A stretch of 7,603 nt of DNA from Campylobacteraceae bacterium (GCA_019162915.1 JAFLKZ010000061.1:1-7603); one strand, 5' to 3'; numbered from the stretch's first letter, positions 1-6,227 are shown. The notes: generated by a model not told the origin, from the letters alone. Program-made: numbers and translations.

Positions 1-2
1 TA

Positions 3-1133
3 ATAGAAATCGGTCCGATGCCGACTCCGGCAATTGCATTTTTGACGTTGAATATGCGATGTGATGCTGGGATTATGATTTCGGCAAGTCACAATCCGTT
101 TGAAGATAATGGGATTAAGTTTTTCGATGCTCAAGGTAATAAACTCTCCGAAGAAATTGAAGCCCAAATTGAAGCGATCGCTCAGGACACAGCACGTCTG
201 GAAGAGGGCCAGGTCACAGGTAAACAAATCGGTGCAGCAAAGCGGATTGATGACGTTATCGGTCGCTACATTGTACAGCTCAAAAACTCATTCAGTCGTG
301 AATTGACACTGCAAGGGTTACGTATCGTATTAGATACGGCCAATGGAGCCGGGTATAAAGTGGGACCAACGGTGCTTGAAGAGTTGGGTGCTGAAGTGAT
401 CGTCTTGCATGATAAGCCTAATGGATTTAACATTAATGAGGGATACGGAGCACTGCATACCAAAGATCTGCGCGAAGCAGTGAAAAAATATCGTGCTGAT
501 ATTGGTTTGGCTCTCGATGGAGATGCGGATCGTCTTATTGTTGTCGATGAAAAGGGAGATGAGGTCGATGGGGATCAGATTCTTGGGGCATTGGCTCTCT
601 TTTTAAATAAAAATGGTCAGCTCAAAGGAGGCGGGATTGTTGCCACTGTTATGAGTAACCAAGCCCTCGAAGACAGCATGAAAGAGAATGGGCTGAAACT
701 TTTCCGATCTAACGTCGGGGATAAATATGTATTGGAAGTGATGCGAGAGAACGGTATTAACTTCGGAGGAGAACAAAGCGGTCATATTATCTTGCATGAT
801 TACGCTAAAACCGGTGACGGATTGATGAGTGCGCTTCAAATCTTGTCATTACTTCTCACGACAGGGCAAAAGGCGAGTAAAGTTCTTCGTCCATTTAAGC
901 TTTATCCTCAAAAGCTGGTAAATATCAAAGTTAAAAATAAAAAGCCATTAGCTGAAATCGAAGGGCTTGAAGAGGAACTCAAAAAGACTGAAGCTCTGCA
1001 TGTTCGGCATCTTATACGTTACTCAGGAACTGAAAATAAGCTCCGGATTCTGATGGAAGGCAAAGACTCAAAAGTAATGGAAAAAGAGATGGCGAGATTG
1101 GTGGAATTTTTTGAAAAGGCATTAAATGGCTAA
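3..1133 (+). CDS. glmM: Phosphoglucosamine mutase GlmM, 5'-truncated by window edge
   Basis: GlmM interconverts glucosamine-6-phosphate and glucosamine-1-phosphate in the cytoplasm, on the path to UDP-GlcNAc, peptidoglycan and LPS. The frame is already open at base 3 (IEIGP before the first Met at 18), so the true start lies upstream; roughly 70 N-terminal residues are missing compared with the usual length of about 445. Visible hallmarks are the active-site loop SASHNP with the phosphorylated Ser at 87-89, the metal-binding loop DGDADR at 516-533, the sugar-binding loop GEQSGH at 768-785, and the C-terminal phosphate-binding motif RYSGTEN near 1017. The Tyr/Asn variant of that last motif, instead of the commoner RPSGTEP, is what I recall from Campylobacterota. 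The stop codon overlaps the lspA start by 8 bp, so the two are probably translationally coupled. Recognition of the family is secure. Confidence 0.97.
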   Translation: MEIGPMPTPAIAFLTLNMRCDAGIMISASHNPFEDNGIKFFDAQGNKLSEEIEAQIEAIAQDTARLEEGQVTGKQIGAAKRIDDVIGRYIVQLKNSFSRELTLQGLRIVLDTANGAGYKVGPTVLEELGAEVIVLHDKPNGFNINEGYGALHTKDLREAVKKYRADIGLALDGDADRLIVVDEKGDEVDGDQILGALALFLNKNGQLKGGGIVATVMSNQALEDSMKENGLKLFRSNVGDKYVLEVMRENGINFGGEQSGHIILHDYAKTGDGLMSALQILSLLLTTGQKASKVLRPFKLYPQKLVNIKVKNKKPLAEIEGLEEELKKTEALHVRHLIRYSGTENKLRILMEGKDSKVMEKEMARLVEFFEKALNG

Positions 1134-1569
1134 GTCTTTTGTCCTTTTTATATTAGTAGTTATCGGAGTTTTTGTTGCCGACCAATTGCTTAAAACTCTG
1201 TTTGTTGAGGGTTTTCGCGCTTATACTCAGTGTATCGATTTGATTTTAGTCTACAATAAAGGGGTGGCATTTTCAATGTTTGCATTTTTGGCAGAATCGT
1301 TGAAATGGATACAGCTTGCTCTTTTAGCCGGCGTTGTGGGCTATACACTTTGGCTAAAACAAAAATGTTACCTCATTCCGGTTGGAATAATGGTGGGAGC
1401 CGGACTTTCAAATGTGATTGATCGTTTTATTTATGGTGGAGTGGTTGATTACGTGTATTGGCATTGCGGTTTCAATTTTGCGGTGTTTAATGCAGCGGAC
1501 GTGATGATTGATATTGCCGTTGTCTGGTTGTTGATTTTAAATTATAAACCGAAGATATGTAAGAGTTAA
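1126..1569 (+). CDS. lspA: Lipoprotein signal peptidase (signal peptidase II)
   Basis: LspA is an inner-membrane aspartyl protease that cleaves the signal peptide of diacylglyceryl-modified prolipoproteins. The protein has 147 aa and about four hydrophobic segments, near residues 4-20, 60-77, 84-96 and 118-138. Family motifs are visible: ADQLLK near residue 18, NKGVAFSMF at 44-52, SNVIDR at 95-100, GGVVDY with the first catalytic Asp at 108, and FNAAD with the second at 125. The family's common NxGAAFG box reads NKGVAFS here, a mild variant. The ATG at 1126 lies inside the last codons of glmM (ATGGCTAA overlap), which fixes the start and suggests coupling. A short imperfect inverted repeat (AAGAG/CTCTT, 1561-1586) overlaps the stop codon but lacks a T-run. 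Confidence 0.96.
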   Translation: MAKSFVLFILVVIGVFVADQLLKTLFVEGFRAYTQCIDLILVYNKGVAFSMFAFLAESLKWIQLALLAGVVGYTLWLKQKCYLIPVGIMVGAGLSNVIDRFIYGGVVDYVYWHCGFNFAVFNAADVMIDIAVVWLLILNYKPKICKS

Positions 1570-1592
1570 GTCATATTTAACCTCTTACTCAT

Positions 1593-1598
1593 TATAAT
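1593..1598 (+). promoter_or_regulatory. -10 box of the tRNA-Val promoter
   Basis: A perfect TATAAT hexamer ends 11 bases before the mature 5' end of the tRNA, the usual distance for a short 5' leader. No good -35 hexamer is visible 16-18 bases upstream (GTCATA at 1570-1575 is poor). This fits Campylobacterota vegetative promoters, where the -35 is often weak. Confidence 0.6.
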
Positions 1599-1609
1599 TC
1601 TGCCCCAAT

Positions 1610-1685
1610 GGTCGCATAGCTCAGTTGGTAGAGCACTACCTCGACAAGGTAGTGGTCACAGGTTCGAATCCTGTTGCGACCACCA
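1610..1685 (+). tRNA. tRNA-Val(GAC) with encoded CCA and an unusual C33
   Basis: The full cloverleaf can be drawn. The acceptor stem GGTCGCA/TGCGACC (1610-1616/1675-1681) is perfect. The D stem is GCTC/GAGC, the anticodon stem CTACC/GGTAG (1636-1640/1648-1652), and the T stem ACAGG/CCTGT around TTCGAAT. The discriminator is A1682 and CCA is encoded at 1683-1685. The anticodon GAC is at 1643-1645, giving valine. Oddly, base 33 (1642) is C instead of the near-universal U that forms the U-turn. tRNA 3' ends are common integration sites, and the sequence changes character right after the CCA, so this is the likely left edge of an integrated element. Confidence 0.96.
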
Positions 1686-1758
1686 TTAAAAACTTCGTAA
1701 AATAGGGCTTTAAAGAGCTTTTAATCACTTTCAAAATAAACTCTTTTCTTTTAAAAAG

Positions 1759-1811
1759 TTGTCAAAAATAGCTATAAATTGACAAGATAATTACACAATA
1801 ACTACACAACT
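1759..1811. repeat. 27-bp imperfect palindrome followed by tandem 11-bp repeats, next to the tRNA
   Basis: The arms TTGTCAA (1759-1765) and TTGACAA (1779-1785) flank a centre containing TAGCTA. Directly after come two tandem 11-mers sharing 8 of 11 positions, ATTACACAATA (1790-1800) and ACTACACAACT (1801-1811). This lies 74-126 bases past the tRNA CCA in very AT-rich sequence. Such a layout fits recombinase/excisionase arm sites or an operator; which protein would bind cannot be told. No gene is seen between 1686 and 1833. Confidence 0.35.
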
Positions 1812-1833
1812 TTTAAAGCGTGTAAATTCATAA

Positions 1834-2014
1834 TTAAATATTTTTTACATTTTTATTCAAAACGCACTGGATTATTTTTATAATGTTCTCATAAAGCTTT
1901 TTTTGAGATTTTTTAAAAGAGCCGTAAAGTGGATTTTCTACTGATTCTCTCTATCGTTAAAAAAAGAGTCGGTATCCTTCATCATTGTCACACCTCCCAC
2001 TTTGCACAAGGCAT
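1834..2014 (-). pseudogene. Possible broken small-ORF pair with strong ribosome binding sites
   Basis: On the minus strand a GGAG (2022-2025) sits 7 nt before an ATG at 2014 that opens the 8-codon ORF MPCAKWEV (to 1988). Its last codons contain GGGAGG (1993-1998), well placed for the ATG at 1985. That second ORF reads MMKDTDSFFNDRENQ and stops at 1938. A different frame continues without a stop from just before that point to 1834 (VENPLYGSFKKSQKK then ENIIKIIQCVLN), as if one gene had suffered a frameshift near the GAGAGA run at about 1945. Two good Shine-Dalgarno sites in a row argue for real translation. The short lengths in AT-rich DNA argue for caution. No family is recognised. Confidence 0.22.
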
Positions 2015-2040
2015 AAAAAATCTCCGTTGGTTAATTCCAG

Positions 2041-2376
2041 CGTGTCGAGCTCATCCTAAGTCCTTTAGGTGAATGTGTTAAACCTTCTTAAGTCAAGGTT
2101 TTATATATCCACCACTAAACGGAGGATATGGATGCAAAGAAATTACTCATTGAGTATATAGTTAGGAAAACGGATTGTATAATAGTTTGTGTCAGGTGGT
2201 AAAAGGTTTGATTCACAAAAAGATGCCCGTAACAGTGTTGATAGAGGACACTAACTTGATAGTCGATAGGAGAAATCCTAGCATGAGTGAAAGGTTACCC
2301 ACTTATAATGCAACCAGTATGGTTTAAAGATTTCAAATCACTGTTCGCTATTATCTAGTGATTTGCCAATATTTTT
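2041..2376 (+). ncRNA. Candidate structured RNA (plus strand), class unknown
   Basis: No convincing protein gene covers this stretch, yet it is full of local helices and is G-biased on the plus strand (hand count 2121-2300: 47 G, 21 C). Helices include CCTAA/TTAGG (2055-2059/2065-2069), AAACCTT/AAGGTTT (2080-2086/2095-2101), ATATCC/GGATAT (2105-2110/2124-2129), AGTGT/ACACT (2234-2238/2248-2252) and TAGGA/TCCTA closed by a GAAA GNRA tetraloop (2267-2280). Further helices are AACCA/TGGTT (2312-2316/2320-2324) and a 9-bp CAAATCACT/AGTGATTTG (2334-2342/2357-2365) followed by a T-rich tail, a plausible 3' terminator. A 24-codon ORF (2128-2202, MDAKKLLIEY...) starts only 2 nt after GGAGG and is doubtful. 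I looked for group II domain V, tmRNA and RNase P hallmarks and did not find them. Confidence 0.35.
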
Positions 2377-2379
2377 GTC

Positions 2380-2493
2380 TTTTTTCCTTTTAATAAGGAA
2401 AAAAATAATTACATTTATCTTTTTGCCTTTTAAAAGGGCAAAAACCAATTGCAAATGATAAGAAAAATAAGAAAAAATTGTTCAATTGGTTTT
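2380..2493. terminator. Cluster of terminator-like inverted repeats between converging units
   Basis: There are three consecutive inverted repeats. The first is a 10-bp TTTTTTCCTT/AAGGAAAAAA stem (2380-2389/2395-2404). The second is TTTTTGCC/GGCAAAAA (2420-2427/2437-2444). The third is an 11-bp AAAACCAATTG/CAATTGGTTTT pair (2441-2451/2483-2493). The T-runs lie within or beside the stems on both strands, so they could stop both the plus-strand candidate RNA and the minus-strand gene ending at 2601. The remaining 2494-2600 shows no gene or clear site. Confidence 0.45.
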
Positions 2494-2600
2494 TTGATAC
2501 TATGAAAGAAGTGGCTTTAGATAATAAGTTTATATACTAATACTACAGAGATAGAGTTAAATAGTAAGATTATTTACCCTTATACATATAAAGTGTCCGA

Positions 2601-3248
2601 TTACTCAAATACTTTATAGAGCTTTCTCCTCTTTAACAATCGAAACTCGTTTTTGTTAGCTAAAGTCCCATGAAAAGTTAATTGCTTGATGGCATATTCA
2701 AGCAATAACTCTTTTTGCTCAACAACCCCACGATATGAAGGGATACCATTGAGCTTTTGAATCGTTTCGATGATTTTCCTCTTAAGTTGCTGTTTGGCAT
2801 ACCCCTCAATCACCATTTTAAAAGTTCTGAAGCTCTCTTTGTGAAGTCTTACGGTGGTTTTTCCATTATCCAATACAATGGCAAGGGAAAGATATTTTGA
2901 TAGCTGTATAGCCATAGATTGATCTCTTAGACTCTTAAATGAATCCATAGACTCAATTTCCCCCATATCGCCACTGGTATGTAAAATAACTGCTATATGT
3001 TCCCATCTTAAATACATAAAATTAGCTCTGTTTTTTTGTTTGAGCCTATATCTTTGATATTTCGAAACATTGGTTTGATACTTTGCTATCAGTTTAGTAT
3101 CGATAGCTGGAAATTTATGTACTTTTTCTTTTGGCAAATAAATTACATGATAAAAAGTGTATCCTTGACCAGCTAAAAATACAAGTTGTTGCATTAATCC
3201 TTGCCAGCTTGTAACTATATATTGTTGTTTTGTTATTGTTGTGTCCAT
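2601..3248 (-). CDS. Basic 215-aa protein of unknown function, downstream of candidate large RNA
   Basis: I do not recognise this gene with certainty. The start is secure: a perfect AAGGAGGT (3254-3261) lies 5 nt before the ATG. The protein is soluble, rich in Lys/Arg and without signal peptide or membrane segment. Notable parts are an N-terminal half with a dense Lys/Arg/Tyr stretch at residues 56-75 (KYQTNVSKYQRYRLKQK), a core ANFMYLRWEHIAVILHTSGD (75-94) that looks like paired beta strands, a segment GKTTVRLHKESFRTFK at 129-144, and a helical basic C-terminal part with LNGIPSYRGVVEQKELLL (166-183) and a terminal LLKRRKLYKVFE. No catalytic signature is apparent. The charge pattern suggests nucleic-acid binding (inference). 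It is the only convincing gene in about 3.1 kb and follows, on the same strand, a long hairpin-rich segment that may be its leader or a partner RNA. Confidence 0.8.
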   Translation of the reverse strand: MDTTITKQQYIVTSWQGLMQQLVFLAGQGYTFYHVIYLPKEKVHKFPAIDTKLIAKYQTNVSKYQRYRLKQKNRANFMYLRWEHIAVILHTSGDMGEIESMDSFKSLRDQSMAIQLSKYLSLAIVLDNGKTTVRLHKESFRTFKMVIEGYAKQQLKRKIIETIQKLNGIPSYRGVVEQKELLLEYAIKQLTFHGTLANKNEFRLLKRRKLYKVFE

Positions 3249-3253
3249 TACAG

Positions 3254-3261
3254 ACCTCCTT
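3254..3261 (-). promoter_or_regulatory. Perfect Shine-Dalgarno for the 215-aa gene
   Basis: AAGGAGGT on the minus strand is fully complementary to the 16S rRNA 3' tail, with 5 nt to the ATG ending at 3246. This decides the start and implies efficient translation unless the upstream RNA folds over it. Confidence 0.8.
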
Positions 3262-3299
3262 TTTTGGTTAAGAAGAAGCCCAAAATGGAGACAAACATA

Positions 3300-4210
3300 A
3301 TTTTCCGAAGTGTGTCAGATTAAACTCAACCAAGAGTTCTGACACGGTTTTTCAACAATCGATTTTCCGCATGTAGGGATGCCAATCCCAAATTCAAATT
3401 CTTGCCTTCCAGTACCTTTTAAGTGTGTATATCGAGAGTTGCCACACCCTCACACGTCGAAACAACACAGCACCCTTGCATCATTTCTCCAACTCTGATC
3501 AGTACACCTCTCAGACGGCGATTTTACTCGCTACGCCCTTGCCCATTTAGTATATATCGTCTCATCTCTCACTTAGGTCTCGTATATCCTCGTACACCCT
3601 TCAAATCCAATGGATCGGAATAGAATATAGAAGCTTCCCCTTACTCTCTTAACAATGTTAAGCTTTCGGTTGGTATGTACGATTCGTAACAGTTAGGTAT
3701 TTTAACCATATGAGAGCATAACAGAGTTGCCGAATTCACAATCTTCAGCTTTAACTACGACACCTTTATAGTCGTAGCCCTTTAACGGTTGAGCTATTTA
3801 GTTTCATTGTTTCCAACTACACCTCCCCGCCTCTGTACGAGTAATGCCCTTTCGGAACATCTCCTCGTAGTGGATTTCCACCACTTCAATATATACGAGC
3901 ATTAGAAATTTTTAGGTTTTCTAACACTATTTCATGGTCGCCCATATTCATCACACTTTTATAGTAAAAGTTTTTTTATAAAAAACAGTCCTCTTTTTGA
4001 ACCCTGTTTATTCATAGTGATTTATATTGAGTAGAAGCCTCGTATTTCAACGAGACAGCCCTCTATTCAGCTACACAAGTACCTTTCAATACATGTAGCC
4101 GCAAATATTAAGTCTGCTTAACTAATTGGCAGTCAGTCATTGGCGACTCAATAGGGGAGCTCTATTTGGCAATATGTTCCCCCTGCAAGTTTTTGAATTT
4201 GGCTAATCGG
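3300..4210 (-). ncRNA. Candidate large structured RNA of about 0.9 kb, class unknown
   Basis: This stretch has no credible protein gene. It is more GC-rich than its surroundings (about 47% over 3421-3600) and strongly biased (59 C, 26 G on the plus strand there), so the G-rich strand is the minus strand. Hairpins run throughout: GTGTCAGA/TCTGACAC with inner ACTC/GAGT (3312-3345), GGGAT/ATCCC (3376-3389), CTTAAC/GTTAAG (3648-3662), CTACGAC/GTCGTAG (3755-3777), a stem at 3844-3860 that shows a GAAA tetraloop only on the minus strand, TTAGAAA/TTTCTAA (3902-3924), CTCGT/ACGAG (4039-4054), GCTACA/TGTAGC (4070-4099) and GGGGA/TCCCC (4154-4182). Size and tRNA-proximal context recall ornate large RNAs such as GOLLD and ROOL, but I cannot assign it to either. 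It could instead be an exceptionally long leader of the 215-aa gene. Confidence 0.42.
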
Positions 4211-4216
4211 TTTAAT

Positions 4217-4246
4217 TATTTATCTAATGGAGTATAGAAAAATCAA
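4217..4246 (-). promoter_or_regulatory. Possible minus-strand promoter for the candidate large RNA
   Basis: Read on the minus strand, TTGATT (4241-4246) and TAAATA (4217-4222) are separated by 18 bp, placing a start near 4209, just before the hairpin-rich region. Matches are 4 of 6 and 4 of 6 to the sigma-70 consensus, in AT-rich DNA where such pairs arise by chance. The element overlaps one arm of the long inverted repeat at 4225-4269. Confidence 0.25.
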
Positions 4247-4269
4247 GTAGTTTTTTCTATATTCCATTA
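4225..4269. repeat. 18-bp inverted repeat (one mismatch) with 9-nt spacer
   Basis: The arms 4225-4242 (TAATGGAGTATAGAAAAA) and 4252-4269 (TTTTTCTATATTCCATTA) are complementary except for one position, which would be a G-U pair in plus-strand RNA. This is the strongest stem in the window. It sits at the upstream boundary of the candidate large RNA. It may be a terminator isolating the two units, a cruciform-type protein site, or a hairpin involved in mobility; nothing decides among these. Confidence 0.6.
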
Positions 4270-4307
4270 ATACGGTGGCGTACTTTCTAAAAAGTACGAA
4301 CTATTCG

Positions 4308-4327
4308 AGAAATCCGAGCGGATTTCT
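4308..4327. repeat. 9-bp inverted repeat with 2-bp centre
   Basis: The arms AGAAATCCG (4308-4316) and CGGATTTCT (4319-4327) are perfectly complementary around AG. The compact dyad looks like an operator for a dimeric regulator, or a tight hairpin just upstream of the leader repeat at 4340. A smaller stem, GTACTTT/AAAGTAC (4280-4286/4291-4297), lies immediately before it. Confidence 0.4.
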
Positions 4328-4339
4328 TATTGATGCACT

Positions 4340-4364
4340 GTTGTGCTAAAAATCATAAATCTCC
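4340..4364 (+). repeat. Leader repeat copy 1 (upstream of ardC unit)
   Basis: GTTGTGCTAAAAATCATAAATCTCC matches the copy at 6259-6281 except for one extra A and the last two bases. Inside is TGCTAAAAAT, close to an extended -10 promoter (TGn plus TAAAAT). A CCCTT/AAGGG hairpin (4378-4391) and a TATAAGG word near 4393 follow; copy 2 has TATAAGG at a similar distance, so the shared unit may be longer. Confidence 0.5.
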
Positions 4365-4391
4365 TTATAAAAATTTGCCCTTCGTAAAGGG

Positions 4392-4832
4392 ATATAAGGT
4401 TATAGATGGATTTTCAGAAAACAATGCGTTGAAAGTCAAATGCGATGAAATTTATGAAAAATTTGTATGAAATCAAAAGATTATTAGATTCATTCGAAGC
4501 GTGAATCTTTTACACGGTTCTAAAAATCACATCATTTTAGAGGCTCTTTTTTCTTAGCAGTCAATCACACAAATCAAATCCACTGTTCTTCCTTGTCCCG
4601 TCCATGTATCACTTCTCTGCCATTTATTTTATTCTCAAAGAATGATGACGAATCGGTTAGTAACCTAATCTTTTCCCCAACATTTTTGAAAAATCATCTG
4701 TCAGATAAGCGAGACAGGAACGGGGAAAAACTCTTTGTGGGAGTCAATTTTGTTCTTCCTTGAAAAAAGAGGAAGAGCAAAAGATAAAGCTCAACAATCA
4801 CAAAGAAAAACTCTTCAAAAAAAGGAAACCAA
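4392..4832 (+). other. Long leader region of ardC without a convincing gene
   Basis: It holds a 19-codon ORF MKFMKNLYEIKRLLDSFEA (4445-4504) without a good ribosome binding site, directly followed by GATTCA/TGAATC (4487-4507) and TCTAAAA/TTTTAGA (4519-4541) stems and a T-rich run at 4545-4552, which resembles an attenuator. Further on are a palindrome GGTTAGTAACC (4655-4665), a TTTTCCCC/GGGGAAAA outer stem (4671-4678/4722-4729) enclosing a CTGTC/GACAG hairpin (4698-4717), and a CTTCC/GGAAG hairpin (4755-4775). A weak TTGAAA/TATGAA promoter-like pair lies at 4429-4458. The region probably regulates the ardC transcript; no RNA class is recognised. Confidence 0.35.
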
Positions 4833-5672
4833 ATGACACCTCAAGACAAACTCAACCAAGTCGTTGAAAACATTATCAACAAGATCGAAGCAGGAGAACT
4901 GCAAAGCTGGTTCAAAAGTTGGAGTGTTGGACTTCCTAAAAATTTTGCCTCACAAACTTTTTATAGTGGGTTTAATATTTTTTCCCTCATGTGTGAAATG
5001 GAAGAGAAGGGATACAAATCGAACCAGTGGCTCACATTCAACCAAATTCAAAAGTTAGGGGCAAAACTCAAACAAGGAAGCAAAGGGGCATCCGTCTTTT
5101 TCTTCAAACCTTTAGAGATCGAGGAACAAAACGAAACGACAGGGGAACTTGTTAAAAAAACTATTCATATGCTCAAAACTTTCACCGTGTTTAACGTCGA
5201 TACAACAGATATTCAAATAGGTAACGATAATGCGGAAATTCCCGACCTAAACGATTTTATTGCTCAAAGTGGTGCAATCATTAAAACACGTACCGAAGCT
5301 TTCTACAATCCAAAAGAGGACTATATCGGAATGCCTGATATTTCAACCTTTATAGATTCAGTGAACTATGGAGCAACAATTTTGCATGAACTAAGCCATT
5401 GGACAGGAGCGGAACACCGACTTAATCGCAACCTAATGGGAAAATTTGGAAGTGAAGACTATGCGAAGGAAGAATTACGCTGTGAACTCTCGGCAGCTCT
5501 GCTTTGTTCACATTTTCGAATCGTGGGAGATTTACGACATGCTGAATATCTCCAATCGTGGCTAAAAGCTCTTAAAACAGAACCAAAACTTCTTTGGAAA
5601 TCAGCGAGTGAGGCTCAAAAAATCTTTGATTACCTCATGGAGATCACACAAATCCAAGCAAAAGTCGCATAA
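4833..5672 (+). CDS. ArdC-like antirestriction protein (ssDNA-binding domain plus zincin peptidase)
   Basis: The 279-aa product has the two-part ArdC layout. The N-terminal domain (about 5-125) shows W-K-W-x-P-x-N with Y-S-G-F-N (residues 26-48), then GYKSNQWLTFNQIQKLG (60-76) and GSKGASVFFF (82-91), the pattern of the ArdC ssDNA-binding domain. The C-terminal metallopeptidase-like domain carries HELSH at 185-189 and YAKEELRCELSAAL at 210-223, which supplies the Glu ligand; a WLKALK...ASEAQKIFDYL tail follows. In conjugative plasmids ArdC protects incoming DNA from host restriction. A ribosome binding site AAAAAGGAAA precedes the ATG. It is followed after 9 nt by a membrane-protein gene, so the two probably form an operon. 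The gene strongly suggests a mobile element. The family call is firm; whether it works against restriction here is inferred. Confidence 0.9.
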   Translation: MTPQDKLNQVVENIINKIEAGELQSWFKSWSVGLPKNFASQTFYSGFNIFSLMCEMEEKGYKSNQWLTFNQIQKLGAKLKQGSKGASVFFFKPLEIEEQNETTGELVKKTIHMLKTFTVFNVDTTDIQIGNDNAEIPDLNDFIAQSGAIIKTRTEAFYNPKEDYIGMPDISTFIDSVNYGATILHELSHWTGAEHRLNRNLMGKFGSEDYAKEELRCELSAALLCSHFRIVGDLRHAEYLQSWLKALKTEPKLLWKSASEAQKIFDYLMEITQIQAKVA

Positions 5673-5681
5673 GGAGAAAAA

Positions 5682-6227
5682 ATGATATTCAAAATGAAAC
5701 GCCCCGATGAGGGCTTTAACCCGATTATTATGATTGTTGCCACAGTGAGTACAGTTGTCTTTTATCTCATAAAAGACAGTCTCAATATTCCCTTGACGGG
5801 AAATTTAATCCTTGCTATCTTGATATGGTTATCAAGCTATCAACTGCTCTATTTTTTCTTTGGAGAAGATGCAGATTTATTTTTAATTGAGGGGCTATTT
5901 TACACCTTCATTTTTTCAGTGTGGGATTTTTGGCATCCGTTAAGCGAACAGCTTCAAGCTGTTGGATTCAGTAAAGTGGCTATTGAAATGACAGTTGTTA
6001 TTGCTTTGGTTAAATTGATACAAATTTATTTTGAGGAACTTCTAGGGACGGTGATTCTGATAGCATTTGTCACGTTTGAGCTTATCATGATAAAAATATT
6101 TGGACGTACTTTAACCAATGCGTACCAATCAATCAACTACATCGACATGATCATAATCGGTTTGGTGGCTTCTATGAATTACCAAGTTTATTTTTGGAGA
6201 TTGGGGAGGAATTTTATTGATGAGTGA
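5682..6227 (+). CDS. Multi-pass membrane protein of unknown function
   Basis: The 181-aa product is dominated by hydrophobic segments near residues 13-31, 41-60, 67-82, 99-116, 121-140 and 153-170, so five or six membrane helices are likely. There is no signal peptide, and I recognise no transporter or secretion motif. Acidic and aromatic residues (GEDADLFLIEG at 61-71, WDFWHP at 81-86) cluster in the loop regions. The ATG is chosen because AAGGAG ends 6 nt before it and the gene starts 9 nt after the ardC stop, which implies co-transcription. A perfect 10-bp stem begins at the last base of its stop codon. Partner or function cannot be stated. Confidence 0.8.
   Translation: MIFKMKRPDEGFNPIIMIVATVSTVVFYLIKDSLNIPLTGNLILAILIWLSSYQLLYFFFGEDADLFLIEGLFYTFIFSVWDFWHPLSEQLQAVGFSKVAIEMTVVIALVKLIQIYFEELLGTVILIAFVTFELIMIKIFGRTLTNAYQSINYIDMIIIGLVASMNYQVYFWRLGRNFIDE

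Noticed and set aside
3423..3623. 66-codon plus-strand open frame
   Set aside because: No ribosome binding site; composition is rich in Ser/Pro/Arg/His as expected from C-rich antisense of the structured RNA candidate.
4489..4520. Hairpin GAAGCGTG/CACGGTTC resembling group II intron domain V
   Set aside because: It lacks the 34-nt layout, two-base bulge and GNRA tetraloop, has a G-G mismatch, and there is no reverse transcriptase gene.
4574..4693. 39-codon minus-strand open frame with protein-like composition (KIRLLTDSSSFFENK...)
   Set aside because: It has no usable start codon or ribosome binding site and no recognised homologue; an open frame of this length is expected by chance in AT-rich DNA.
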